Source: an uncultured Pelagibacteraceae bacterium
Lineage (GTDB): Bacteria > Pseudomonadota > Alphaproteobacteria > Pelagibacterales > Pelagibacteraceae
Assembly: GCA_902561095.1 (NCBI GenBank)
Contig: CACEOF010000007.1
Span: 1-52,861, forward strand
DNA length: 52,861 nt
Direction: 5' to 3'
A model generated the notes under the pieces. That model did no database searches. It was not told where the DNA came from and saw only the letters and a list, made by a program, of their open reading frames with translations. The position numbers were made by a program, and so were the translations under genes. This document shows, in pieces, positions 45,785 through 52,861 of the stretch; position 1 is the first letter of the stretch, and every line of letters starts with the position of its first letter.

Positions 45785-46774
45785 AGATTTAATTTTATTA
45801 ACCAATTCCTCGTTAATATTTCTTGGGCCTTTGTCTAATCTGTTTTTATGTCGTCTTTCACCTGGAAGTCTTACTTCTCCCATAGACTTCATTTTATCAA
45901 AAAATTCATCTGCGTGTTTTTGCCAATCGGTTCCTGATGTTTTATCTGGACTAATTGCTAAAATAAATTCACCACCACTCGGTGGACCACCATCATTGTT
46001 ATCTTTGGCAGCTGTTTCAAAACTAAAATTATCACCAACTAATGCACCAGCTAATAATTCTACCATCATAGCAATTGCAGAACCTTTATAGCCACCGAAA
46101 GGAAGCAGCACGCCACCATCAGCTATTTGTCCTGGATCAGTAGTTTCTTTACCATCCTTTGTAAGTCCTGTTCCTAGTGGAACTTTGTGCCCTTCTCTTT
46201 TAGCAACTTGTACTTCCCCCATAGCCATTGAAGCGGTTGCCATATCATAAACTACAGGTGTCTTTCCAGGTCTGGGCCATGCAAATGAAATTGGATTTGT
46301 TCCAAAAAAAGGTTTAATTGCACCAGCAGGTGCAACAGCAGGCTTATATGAAGTACATGCAAAAGCTACTAAACCATCTTCAGCTAATTTTTCGGTTTCA
46401 GGCCACATAGCAGCCATATGATGTGAATTATTTATTGCTAAGACAGCAACACCATTTTCTTTAGCAGCTTTACTTAATTCTGGTAAACTTTTATTTAATA
46501 CCACAGGAGCTAAACAATTATTTCCTGCAACTTTAATTACAGATGGTGAAATTTTTTTAATCTCAGGTTTTCCTTTACCATTTATTTTGCCACTTTTTAA
46601 TCCTGAAACATAGGCTGGTAATCTAAATAGACCATGAGAAAGTGAACCATCTCTTTCTGCATTTGTAATTAATTCTGAAAGGATTGATGCAGTATCATCA
46701 TCACATCCATTTGCTAAAAGAGTTTTTTTTGCTAAATTATTAATTTCGTTTAGGGTTAATGAAACAGTGTTCAT
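45776..46774 (-). CDS. Ldh-family (malate/L-lactate dehydrogenase type) NAD(P)-dependent 2-oxoacid reductase
   Basis: A 332-residue enzyme of the non-classical malate/lactate/ureidoglycolate dehydrogenase family. Family features are SHGLFRLPAYVSGLKSG (conserved His-Gly), INNSHHMAAMWPETEKL with the catalytic His, FGTNPISFAWP, and GGYKGSAIAMMVELLAG. The substrate is not certain; 2-oxoacids such as delta-1-piperideine-2-carboxylate or 2,3-diketogulonate are used by relatives. It is coupled to zur by a TAATG overlap, so it is expressed with the zinc regulon operon, which is unexpected. Confidence 0.9.
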   Translation of the reverse strand: MNTVSLTLNEINNLAKKTLLANGCDDDTASILSELITNAERDGSLSHGLFRLPAYVSGLKSGKINGKGKPEIKKISPSVIKVAGNNCLAPVVLNKSLPELSKAAKENGVAVLAINNSHHMAAMWPETEKLAEDGLVAFACTSYKPAVAPAGAIKPFFGTNPISFAWPRPGKTPVVYDMATASMAMGEVQVAKREGHKVPLGTGLTKDGKETTDPGQIADGGVLLPFGGYKGSAIAMMVELLAGALVGDNFSFETAAKDNNDGGPPSGGEFILAISPDKTSGTDWQKHADEFFDKMKSMGEVRLPGERRHKNRLDKGPRNINEELVNKIKSLS

Positions 46775-47172
46775 TATTTTGATTTACATTTCTTACATAA
46801 ACCAAAAAATTCTAAATTATATTTGCTGTATTTCATCCCCGCTTGATCAGCAAAGTTTGATAAATATTTTGACAGTTTAGTATTACTTATTTCAGAAACT
46901 TTTTCACAACTTTCACATATTGAAAATGCTGTAGCCTTAGAAATTTGGCAACTAGAATTCTGACATGCAATAAAGGCGTTTCTACTTTCAATTTTGTGGA
47001 TTTTACCTATTTCAACTAATTTATCTAATGCTCTATAAACTTGTAGAGGTGCATTGATACCTTTTTTCTGTACATTAAAAAGAATTGAATATGCTTTTAA
47101 TGGCTCAGGAGATTTATCGATCAAATCAAAAATAATTTTTTGGTTTTTTGAAAGATTGTGTTGTTTTTCCAT
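46774..47172 (-). CDS. zur: Fur-family zinc uptake regulator (Zur)
   Basis: A 132-residue Fur-superfamily repressor. The winged helix with LVEIGKIHKIESRNAFIAC and the metal-site cysteines are visible: CQNSSCQISKA and CESCEK, then CKKCKSK at the C-terminus, a rich set of Cys that fits a zinc-sensing Zur over Fur. Its place directly after znuC-znuB, and two Zur-box-like palindromes in front of znuA and znuC, support the zinc role. It starts 14 bases after znuB. Confidence 0.93.
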   Translation of the reverse strand: MEKQHNLSKNQKIIFDLIDKSPEPLKAYSILFNVQKKGINAPLQVYRALDKLVEIGKIHKIESRNAFIACQNSSCQISKATAFSICESCEKVSEISNTKLSKYLSNFADQAGMKYSKYNLEFFGLCKKCKSK

Positions 47173-47186
47173 TTTTAAATTTCCAC

Positions 47187-47990
47187 TTAGTTTTTTAATT
47201 TAATTGATTGTTTAATTTTAAACAAAGATAATATGAACAATATCAACGCCGCTGCAATAATTGAGGGTCCAGAAGATGTATTAAATTCTAATGAAGAGTA
47301 TAGTCCTAAGATAACTGATAATAAGCCACCAATTATCGAGAATAGAACCATTTTCTGAGGACTATCAGAGATATTTCTAGCCATTGCAGCAGGGATAATT
47401 AACATTCCTGTAATCAATAATAATCCGACCATTTTGATAGAAATAGCAATGACCGCTGCCATTAATATTGTAAAAATAGCTTTTGCTCTATCGGGGTTTA
47501 ATCCCTCTGCCTCAGCTAATTCATAATTTACAGTTGATGCAAGTAAAGGTTTCCAAATTAATTTAAGTACTATTAAAATTAAAGCTCCCCCAATCCAAAT
47601 TACAAATAAATCATCTGTAGTAACAGCTAATATATCACCGAATAATAAGCCCATAATATCAAACCTTATAAATGTTAAGAAACCAATAACTACTAATCCA
47701 ACTGCTAATGACGAATGTGCTAAAAGCCCCAACAATGCATCACCTGGTAAGTTAGTTCTTTTCTGAAGCTGGATTAATAATAAAGCAATTATTGATGAAA
47801 TTAAAAACACTGAAATTGCAATGTTTAAATCAAGCGTGTAAGCCATTGTAACACCAAGCAAAGCTGAATGAGCAAGGGTATCTCCAAAATAAGACAATCT
47901 TCTCCACACAACAAAACATCCAAGTGGACCAGTTACAAATGCAATTCCAATACCTGCAAATAGTGCTCTTATAAAAAAATCATCAAACAT
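47187..47990 (-). CDS. znuB: zinc ABC transporter permease ZnuB
   Basis: Membrane subunit of the high-affinity zinc importer. The 267-residue protein has 7-8 helices, with the ABC-3 family motifs GPLGCFVVWRRLSYFGDTLAHSALLG (in pieces: WRRLSYFGDTLAHSALLG) and MVGLLLITGMLIIPAAMAR. It starts one base after the znuC stop and is co-transcribed with znuC, zur and the Ldh-family gene. Confidence 0.96.
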   Translation of the reverse strand: MFDDFFIRALFAGIGIAFVTGPLGCFVVWRRLSYFGDTLAHSALLGVTMAYTLDLNIAISVFLISSIIALLLIQLQKRTNLPGDALLGLLAHSSLAVGLVVIGFLTFIRFDIMGLLFGDILAVTTDDLFVIWIGGALILIVLKLIWKPLLASTVNYELAEAEGLNPDRAKAIFTILMAAVIAISIKMVGLLLITGMLIIPAAMARNISDSPQKMVLFSIIGGLLSVILGLYSSLEFNTSSGPSIIAAALILFILSLFKIKQSIKLKN

Positions 47991-48737
47991 TTAATTTTTC
48001 TTTATTTCTCCTTTATCAGAATGAACATGATCGTGTTTATGTTCGTATGTTGTTAAAATTTGAGAAGCTTTTTCACCAAACAAAGCTTTATATTCGTTAT
48101 TTTTTGCTACATCTAAAGGTGAGCCTGAACAACAAACATGACCATTTAAACAAATTACGTGATCTGTTGCAGTCATCACCATATGCAGATCATGAGAGAT
48201 TAATAATATCCCACAATTTAAAGTATCAGATATTTTTTTAATTAATTCGTACAAAGCAATCTCACCTGTATAATCAACTCCCTGTACTGGTTCATCTAAC
48301 ACTAATAACTCTGGTTTTTTAGAAATTGCTCTTGCAATTAAAACTCTTTGAAATTCTCCACCAGATAAACTACCTAAATTTTTATTTTTAAGATGAATTA
48401 CCCCTGTTAATGATAATGCTTCGTCAATAGCACTATCTTCTATAGTTTCTGTTAAAAGCATAAAATCATAAACTCTTATGGGTAAAGTCCAATCAATTGA
48501 AATTTTTTGAGGAACATAACCAACTTTGGTTGTATATTTTTCAACACTCCCCTCAATATTTTTATAAATTCCTAAAGCAATTTTAGCAGTGGTACTTTTA
48601 CCAGAACCATTTGGACCAATGAGGGTTACGATTTTACCCTTTTCAATCGTAAGAGAAATACCTTCCACTAACCATTTTTCGCTTTGGCGAAAACCAGCAT
48701 TATTTAATTTAACTAATATATTATTATTAGAATTCAT
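47991..48737 (-). CDS. znuC: zinc ABC transporter ATPase ZnuC
   Basis: ATP-binding subunit of the zinc importer, 248 residues. Walker A is LIGPNGSGKST, the signature is LSGGEFQRVLIARA and Walker B is LLVLDEPVQGVDYTG. The H-loop is LLISHDLHMV. A His-rich C-terminal stretch (YEHKHDHVHSDKGE) could hold zinc. It is divergent from znuA, with 71 bases between the start codons. Confidence 0.96.
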   Translation of the reverse strand: MNSNNNILVKLNNAGFRQSEKWLVEGISLTIEKGKIVTLIGPNGSGKSTTAKIALGIYKNIEGSVEKYTTKVGYVPQKISIDWTLPIRVYDFMLLTETIEDSAIDEALSLTGVIHLKNKNLGSLSGGEFQRVLIARAISKKPELLVLDEPVQGVDYTGEIALYELIKKISDTLNCGILLISHDLHMVMTATDHVICLNGHVCCSGSPLDVAKNNEYKALFGEKASQILTTYEHKHDHVHSDKGEIKKN

Positions 48738-48744
48738 TTAACCC

Positions 48745-48773
48745 TTGACTTGTAAATGTTATATTATTACATA
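48745..48773 (+). promoter_or_regulatory. probable znuA promoter
   Basis: TTGACT (48745-48750) and TACATA (48768-48773) are separated by 17 bases. The -10 side is covered by the first Zur-box-like palindrome, as expected for repression. Confidence 0.55.
48757..48771. promoter_or_regulatory. Zur-box-like site 1 (imperfect)
   Basis: TGTTATATTATTACA, a near-palindrome with 7-base arms around a central T; one arm has a mismatch to the perfect site 18 bases further on. It overlaps the proposed -10 box of znuA. Confidence 0.6.
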
Positions 48774-48774
48774 G

Positions 48775-48789
48775 TGTTATATTATAACA
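48775..48789. promoter_or_regulatory. Zur-box-like site 2 (perfect palindrome)
   Basis: TGTTATATTATAACA is a perfect 7-1-7 inverted repeat. It matches the shape and letters of Zur boxes known from alphaproteobacteria (TGTTATA-N-TATAACA) and lies 20 bases before the znuA ATG in the shared znuC/znuA control region. It is in tandem with site 1, so two Zur dimers may bind. Confidence 0.75.
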
Positions 48790-48808
48790 ATCAATTAATA
48801 CTATATTT

Positions 48809-49900
48809 ATGAAAAACCTAAAAAAACTTCCAATAATCATATCAATTTTATCTTTATTTACTTTTTTTCTACCAGCCAATGCTGATATTAAAGTAGTTGC
48901 CTCAATTAAACCAATACATTCGTTAGCTAGTTACCTTATGAACGGAGTGGCTAAACCTGATTTGATTGTAGATGGATATGCTTCCCCACACGGATTTGCT
49001 ATGAAGCCATCTCATGCAAAGATGTTACAAAATGCTGATTTAATTTTTTGGGTTGGAGAAGATTTAGAAAATTTCCTAGAAAAACCATTAGGATCAATTG
49101 CTAAGAAAGCTGAAAAAATTGAATTAATGCAAGTTAAGGGGCTTCAAATTTTAAAGTTTAGAGAAAGAAATATATTTGATGATCACGATGATCATGGACA
49201 TGACGATCATGGTAAAAAAGACGATCATGATGATCACGACCACGACTCACATGCTAAAAAGGATGATCACGACGATCATGGACATGACGATCACGGTAAA
49301 AAAGAAGATCACGATGATCACGACCACGACTCACATGCTAAAAAAGATGGTCATGATGATCATGATGGACATGACGATCATGAAGGACATGCACATGGTG
49401 AATTTGATCCACACATTTGGCTAGATCCTATTAATGCAAAGGTAATTTTGTTTGAAATGTCTAAGCACTTAATTGAAAATGATCCTAAAAATGAGAAAAT
49501 TTATAGAGATAATTTAAGCAAAGGTTATAAAGAAATTGATAAACTTACTAAAGACGTTTCATCTGAATTAAGTAATAGTGTTGCTTCAATTGTTTTTCAT
49601 GATGCTTATCAATACTTTGAAAAGAGATTTAGTGTAAATATATTGGGTGCTTTTACAGTTAATACAGATGTAATGCCTGGAGCTGAGCAATTAGCGGAAA
49701 TTAGAGAAGTAATCGAACACGATAAAGTTGCATGTGTATTTTCAGAACCACAATTTAATCCTGATATAATTAAAGCTGTAGCAAAAGATATGAATATAAA
49801 AACTGGCGTAGTTGATCCATTAGGAGCAACATTAAATCCAGGTAAAGATTTATATTTTTCTTTGATTAAAAATATGTCAGCATCATTTAAAGGTTGCTAA
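48809..49900 (+). CDS. znuA: zinc ABC transporter substrate-binding protein ZnuA
   Basis: Periplasmic zinc-binding protein, 363 residues with a signal peptide (1-25, cleaved after ANA). The cluster A-I domain has zinc-ligand histidines in SPHGFAMKPSHAKML and EFDPHIWLDP, and the C-terminal half has IVFHDAYQYFEKRF. The loop at residues 124-200 is an unusually long His/Asp stretch built of four 14-residue units. It should collect zinc for the binding site. It is divergent from the znuCB-zur-ldh operon and controlled by the two Zur-box-like sites. A short copy of its 3' end lies at 50638-50701. Confidence 0.96.
   Translation: MKNLKKLPIIISILSLFTFFLPANADIKVVASIKPIHSLASYLMNGVAKPDLIVDGYASPHGFAMKPSHAKMLQNADLIFWVGEDLENFLEKPLGSIAKKAEKIELMQVKGLQILKFRERNIFDDHDDHGHDDHGKKDDHDDHDHDSHAKKDDHDDHGHDDHGKKEDHDDHDHDSHAKKDGHDDHDGHDDHEGHAHGEFDPHIWLDPINAKVILFEMSKHLIENDPKNEKIYRDNLSKGYKEIDKLTKDVSSELSNSVASIVFHDAYQYFEKRFSVNILGAFTVNTDVMPGAEQLAEIREVIEHDKVACVFSEPQFNPDIIKAVAKDMNIKTGVVDPLGATLNPGKDLYFSLIKNMSASFKGC
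49178..49345 (+). repeat. tandem repeats in znuA coding the His/Asp loop
   Basis: Four 42-bp units that alternate in two types, so the true period is 84 bp. They code DDHDDHGHDDHGKK and DDHDDHDHDSHAKK twice over, with one Asp-to-Glu change. A shorter His/Asp/Gly tail follows to about 49414. Such repeats are prone to length change by slippage. Confidence 0.9.
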
Positions 49901-49924
49901 TACTACTTCATATTTTTATATTAA
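49861..49924 (+). repeat. direct repeat copy A: znuA 3' end and downstream bases
   Basis: 64 bases that match 50638-50701 at 57 of 64 positions by hand count. The repeat covers the last 13 codons of znuA (LIKNMSASFKGC, stop) and 24 bases beyond. Confidence 0.85.
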
Positions 49925-50007
49925 ACACTTTAGGAATATTAATTAAAGCAATACGATAAATATAATTTAGTATTTTTCGGCTTGCAAAAAAAAGTAGCTC
50001 TAGATAA

Positions 50008-50601
50008 ATGAAAATTGAATATTATTTTAGTATCTTGTCTCCCTTTGCCTATCTTGGAGCTGATAGGTTTACAAAAATAGTAAGTAAATATAATTTAGAA
50101 GTTATAGAAAAACCACTTGATTTAGTTGGAGAAATTTTTCCAAATACTGGAGGATTGCCAGTTCCCAAAAGACACCCTGCTAGACAAAAATATAGACTTG
50201 TGGAGCTGACAAGAATTTCAAACAAACTAGGTCTACCAATTAATAAACAGCCAAAGTTTTTTCCACCAAAAGATCCACATTTAGCAGCAAAATTTTTAAT
50301 AGCCTCAAATAAAATGGGAAATAAACTTCATTTTGGAAATGAATGTTTAAAATATTTGTGGTCGATGGATAAAGATATTTCAGATCACACTATACTTCAG
50401 GAAATTTGTGAAAAATTAAATTTAAATTTTGAAGAGACGAAGAATTTAGCTTTAACCGATGATGTAAACTTGGAGTATCAAAAGAATTCAAAAGATGCGG
50501 TTGATAACGATGTATTTGGCTCTCCTTCATATGTCTTAAATAATGAGATTTTTTGGGGTCAAGATCGATTAGATTATCTTGAAGATGCATTAAAAAAGTA
50601 A
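50008..50601 (+). CDS. 2-hydroxychromene-2-carboxylate isomerase-like (DsbA-fold) protein
   Basis: A 197-residue thioredoxin-fold protein of the kappa-class GST/HCCA isomerase group. The N-terminal YYFSILSPFAYLG carries the active-site Ser of this group in place of the DsbA CxxC pair. Also typical are KRHPARQKYRL, LGLP near residue 72, and the C-terminal VFGSPSYVLNNEIFWGQDRLDYLE. HCCA isomerase acts in naphthalene breakdown, but no such pathway is present, so this is more likely a glutathione-dependent isomerase of unknown substrate. It lies between two copies of the znuA 3' end. Confidence 0.9.
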   Translation: MKIEYYFSILSPFAYLGADRFTKIVSKYNLEVIEKPLDLVGEIFPNTGGLPVPKRHPARQKYRLVELTRISNKLGLPINKQPKFFPPKDPHLAAKFLIASNKMGNKLHFGNECLKYLWSMDKDISDHTILQEICEKLNLNFEETKNLALTDDVNLEYQKNSKDAVDNDVFGSPSYVLNNEIFWGQDRLDYLEDALKK

Positions 50602-50637
50602 TTTAAAATTGCAAATATCATATATCTTTATTTTTAC

Positions 50638-50701
50638 TTTGATTAAAAATATGACAGATCCATTTAAAGGTTGCTAATATTATTTCATATTTCTATATTA
50701 A
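50638..50701 (+). pseudogene. remnant copy B of a znuA 3' end
   Basis: It repeats 49861-49924 with 7 differences. Read in the matching frame it codes LIKNMTDPFKGC and a stop, close to the ZnuA end LIKNMSASFKGC. The bases just upstream (50624-50638) also code a similar stretch (IFIFT against LYFS), then similarity ends. It is the leftover of a second znuA copy or of a recombination event. Confidence 0.75.
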
Positions 50702-50719
50702 TTGGAGTAAGGATTATTA

Positions 50720-51058
50720 ATGTTATTTTTTTTATTAAAAGTTGTTGGTGCAGGTATTATAATTGCTTTTGCAAGCTGGTTAGCTGGTCAAAATCCAAAA
50801 CTAGCTGGATTTATTATAGCCTTACCTTTGGTATCCTTGATTGCAATCCTATTCTCGTACTATGAGCACAATGATACAGAGAAGACAATCATGTTTACAA
50901 AAAGTATTTTTATAGCAGTGCCTGCTAGCTATTTATTTTTCTTACCGTTCTTTTTTGCAAAATCTCTAAATATGAATTTTGCAATAATTTACGTCTCTGG
51001 CTTATTATTGTTGGTAGTTGGCTATTTTATACATAAGTACATAGTAAATTTCATTTAA
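50720..51058 (+). CDS. DUF3147-like membrane protein
   Basis: A 112-residue protein with about four helices that resembles the DUF3147 family: the opening KVVGAGIIIAFASWLAG, the ALPLVSLIAILFSYYEHND segment (charged loop after helix 2) and the VPASYLFFLPFFF helix. A ribosome-binding sequence (GGAGTAAGGA) lies upstream. Function unknown. It heads a group of small genes reading towards the arsenate reductase. Confidence 0.78.
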   Translation: MLFFLLKVVGAGIIIAFASWLAGQNPKLAGFIIALPLVSLIAILFSYYEHNDTEKTIMFTKSIFIAVPASYLFFLPFFFAKSLNMNFAIIYVSGLLLLVVGYFIHKYIVNFI

Positions 51059-51116
51059 AAGAGTAATTTTAACAAATCTTTAACATAAAAGTCATAAACA
51101 TTAAGAAAGGATAATT

Positions 51117-51338
51117 ATGTTTATAAAAAAATATCTAAAATGGATTAGTACAGCTCTTGTTTTAACAGGAATATTGTTAACTAATTTAAATATCTACCCT
51201 ATCAATATTTACTTCCACGGTTTAGGAGTTGTCGGTTGGACTATCGCAGGATTTATATCAAAAGATAAAGCTATTTTAACCAACTTTGGATTACAAATAC
51301 CATTGTTTGTAATTGGAATTTATAAAATTATTTTCTAA
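51117..51338 (+). CDS. small membrane protein, unrecognised
   Basis: A 73-residue protein with three hydrophobic segments (about 8-24, 33-48, 57-72) and few charges, starting MFIKKYLKWIS. A purine-rich ribosome-binding sequence (AAGAAAGGA) precedes the ATG. It is coupled to the next gene by a TAATG overlap. I do not recognise a family. The coupling to the arsenate reductase and aquaporin genes is the only clue to its role. Confidence 0.72.
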   Translation: MFIKKYLKWISTALVLTGILLTNLNIYPINIYFHGLGVVGWTIAGFISKDKAILTNFGLQIPLFVIGIYKIIF

Positions 51339-51772
51339 TGAAAAATATTTTGTTCGTTTGTACAGGCAACTCAGCTAGAAGTATAATAGCGGAATGTATA
51401 ATAAATAACGAATATAATGATAAATATAAAGCTTATAGTGCAGGTAGCAAACCTTCAGGTAAAATAAATGAAGATGTCAAAAAATTCTTAGAAAAAAATA
51501 AAAATTATGACCTTAATGATTATAAATCAGAGAATTTTGAAATTTATATAAATAATAAAATTAAAATGGATCATGTGATTACGGTTTGTAATAACGCAAA
51601 TAATGAAATTTGTCCTATTTGGCCCAAACAAAACCAGATAATTCATTGGGATATTGATGATCCAGTTTCAAAATTAAAAAATCTTAATGATGAAGAAAAA
51701 CAAATCATCATTCGAAAAACTTTTAATGAAATAAATAAAAAAATTAATTCATGGGTAAAAAGTGAAAAATAA
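51338..51772 (+). CDS. arsC: arsenate reductase, thioredoxin-coupled (low-molecular-weight phosphatase fold)
   Basis: Reduces arsenate to arsenite. The 144-residue protein has the phosphatase P-loop CTGNSARS (Cys8-Arg14), the SAGSKPSG motif and two further Cys, Cys84 and Cys92, in TVCNNANNEICP. These fit the Cys82-Cys89 redox pair of the staphylococcal pI258 enzyme. This separates it from ordinary tyrosine phosphatases. It overlaps the upstream small gene by one base and the aquaporin gene by 11 bases, which suits a detoxification pair. Confidence 0.92.
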   Translation: MKNILFVCTGNSARSIIAECIINNEYNDKYKAYSAGSKPSGKINEDVKKFLEKNKNYDLNDYKSENFEIYINNKIKMDHVITVCNNANNEICPIWPKQNQIIHWDIDDPVSKLKNLNDEEKQIIIRKTFNEINKKINSWVKSEK

Positions 51773-52421
51773 AAATCGTTATTTTTTAGCAGAGCTTATT
51801 GGTAGTTGTTTTCTTGTTATGATTATTGTCGGCTCTGGTTTGATGGCTGAAAATTTAACTAATGATACAGCTGTAATGCTAATTGCCAACACGCTCGCTA
51901 CTGGAGCGGGTTTATTTGTGTTAATAACCGTTTTTGCAGATGTATCTGGGGCTCATTTCAATCCATTTGTGAGCATTGCAATGACAATTACAGGTAAACT
52001 TAAAAAAAAACTTCTTCCCTTCTATATTTTTGCTCAGGTCTTAGGTTGTTTAATTGGTGTTGGTCTAGCTAATTTCTTTTTTGAACATCAAATTTTTGAA
52101 CTATCTACAAAATCAAGAGATGGTGTTTATATTTTTGTATCTGAAATTATCGCAACATTAGGGCTAATAATCATAATTTTTGGATCTATGAAGTCAGGTA
52201 AAATTACTGTAGCTGCATCAGTTGGCTTATATATTACAGCTGGTTATTGGTTTACTTCATCAACATCTTTTGCAAATCCTGCTGTAGCAATAGCAAGAAC
52301 ATTCACAGAATCATTTACTGGTATAAGCTATTTAAACACTCCTTTTTATATATTTGCAGAATTAATTGGTATGTTAATTGCTGTTTTTATTGCAAAAAAA
52401 TTATTCTTAGAAAAATATTGA
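51762..52421 (+). CDS. aquaporin-family channel, AqpS-like
   Basis: A 219-residue six-helix MIP channel. The two pore loops are HFNPFVSIAMTITG (NPF in place of NPA) and FANPAVAIARTFTES (NPA with the selectivity Arg). The GTG start at 51762 gives MKNKNRYFLAELIGS, the standard opening. Directly coupled to arsC (11-base overlap), it may release arsenite, as AqpS does in rhizobia where it replaces the ArsB pump. No arsB, arsH or arsR is visible in this window. Confidence 0.88.
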   Translation: MKNKNRYFLAELIGSCFLVMIIVGSGLMAENLTNDTAVMLIANTLATGAGLFVLITVFADVSGAHFNPFVSIAMTITGKLKKKLLPFYIFAQVLGCLIGVGLANFFFEHQIFELSTKSRDGVYIFVSEIIATLGLIIIIFGSMKSGKITVAASVGLYITAGYWFTSSTSFANPAVAIARTFTESFTGISYLNTPFYIFAELIGMLIAVFIAKKLFLEKY

Positions 52422-52861
52422 AAAATTTAAGACTAACAAACAATATTAAATTAATTAATAAAAAATTTAAAAAAAATGAATTTTATCATTTTTTAAAAAC
52501 TTCAAACCTTTCAATTGTAATACCCAAAATTAAAAACAAGTATATTTTAGTTTCACAAAAAAAAGTTCCTATAAATCAAATTAATTTTGAGTTTCCATCT
52601 GGTATCATTGAAAAACATGAAACAGCCTTAATATCTGCTAAAAAAGAATTAATTGAAGAAACGGGATATAAATCAAGAAATAAATTGAGAAAAATTACTT
52701 CGTTTTATTCTGAACCAGGTCGACTCACCACTAAAATTACAGGTTTTTTTTGTAATAATCTTATTAAAATTTCAAAGCCAGAAAAAGGAATAAAAATACA
52801 TATAGTTTCAGATCATCAAATAATTAAATTAATTAAGAATGGTAAATTTAACAACGCCTCT
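52418..52861 (+). CDS. NUDIX hydrolase (3' end outside window)
   Basis: The frame begins at a TTG (52418) that overlaps the aquaporin stop and stays open to the window edge, giving 148 codons. The NUDIX box is complete apart from one change: SGIIEKHETALISAKKELIE then ETGY, with Lys in place of the usual Arg in the REUXEEXGU part. SEPGRLTTKITGF follows the box, as in ADP-ribose pyrophosphatase-like members. The substrate cannot be told. The start is uncertain because TTG is rare, but no ATG lies near. Confidence 0.85.
   Translation, partial: MKNLRLTNNIKLINKKFKKNEFYHFLKTSNLSIVIPKIKNKYILVSQKKVPINQINFEFPSGIIEKHETALISAKKELIEETGYKSRNKLRKITSFYSEPGRLTTKITGFFCNNLIKISKPEKGIKIHIVSDHQIIKLIKNGKFNNAS

Noticed and set aside
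49176..49424. An 82-codon Met/Thr-rich frame inside znuA
   Set aside because: It is a shadow frame produced by the GAT/CAC repeats that code the His/Asp loop.

Overview
The window looks like a chromosomal segment of a streamlined marine alphaproteobacterium, most likely SAR11 (Pelagibacterales). The grounds are very AT-rich DNA, spacers of only a few bases, many TAATG start/stop overlaps, convergent genes that share stop codons, and several gene orders typical of alphaproteobacteria: mltB-rlpA-dac-tmk-holB-metG-tatD, and dgt-argS-nagZ-scpAB-tatABC-serS next to yajC-secDF. The assignment rests on gene content and style, not on a database comparison.

Layout. 2-3004 (+): homoserine dehydrogenase (5' end cut by the window) and two transporters. 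3005-7700: the only loose, accessory-looking stretch. It holds a 513-bp gap, a one-domain DNA alkyltransferase, a GC-rich structured RNA candidate on the minus strand, a small two-helix membrane protein, a tyrosine recombinase with all catalytic residues, a two-domain glycosyltransferase and a GIY-YIG protein that abuts tRNA-Glu. 7701-10145: tRNA-Glu, glpX, an SbmA/BacA-like transporter, a complex I NDUFS4-like subunit and tRNA-Pro. 10239-12471 (+): zinc-ribbon protein, nhaA, glutathione peroxidase. 12466-20822 (-): a nine-gene run for cell wall, replication and translation. 20909-24970: tRNA-Ser, sdhE, recG, a DUF502 protein, an M48 protease, tRNA-Lys. 25055-30262 (-): tgt, cyclophilin, coaD, gyrA, ssb. 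30352-33856 (+): uvrA and a PuuD-like membrane protein. 33858-44640 (-): the sec/tat/scp/tRNA-synthetase cluster. 44691-45784 (+): erpA-type carrier and xthA. 45776-49900: a zinc-uptake regulon, with znuC-znuB-zur-ldh divergent from znuA around two Zur-box-like palindromes. 50008-52861 (+): a 2-hydroxychromene-2-carboxylate isomerase-like protein, two small membrane proteins, a thioredoxin-type arsenate reductase, an aquaporin-like channel and the start of a NUDIX gene.

Most of the window is housekeeping. The best candidate for something undescribed is the RNA at about 3815-3990 (minus strand). It is about 58% GC in AT-rich surroundings. It folds by eye into five hairpins, three with GNRA tetraloops, and two of its loops can pair with each other. 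It lies between the alkyltransferase gene and a small membrane-protein gene, close to an orphan integrase. Other points of interest are a 64-bp copy of the znuA 3' end on the far side of the isomerase gene, a tRNA-guanine transglycosylase lacking two of its usual zinc ligands, tandem His/Asp repeats in ZnuA, and two protein genes that begin 5 and 17 bases after tRNA 3' ends.
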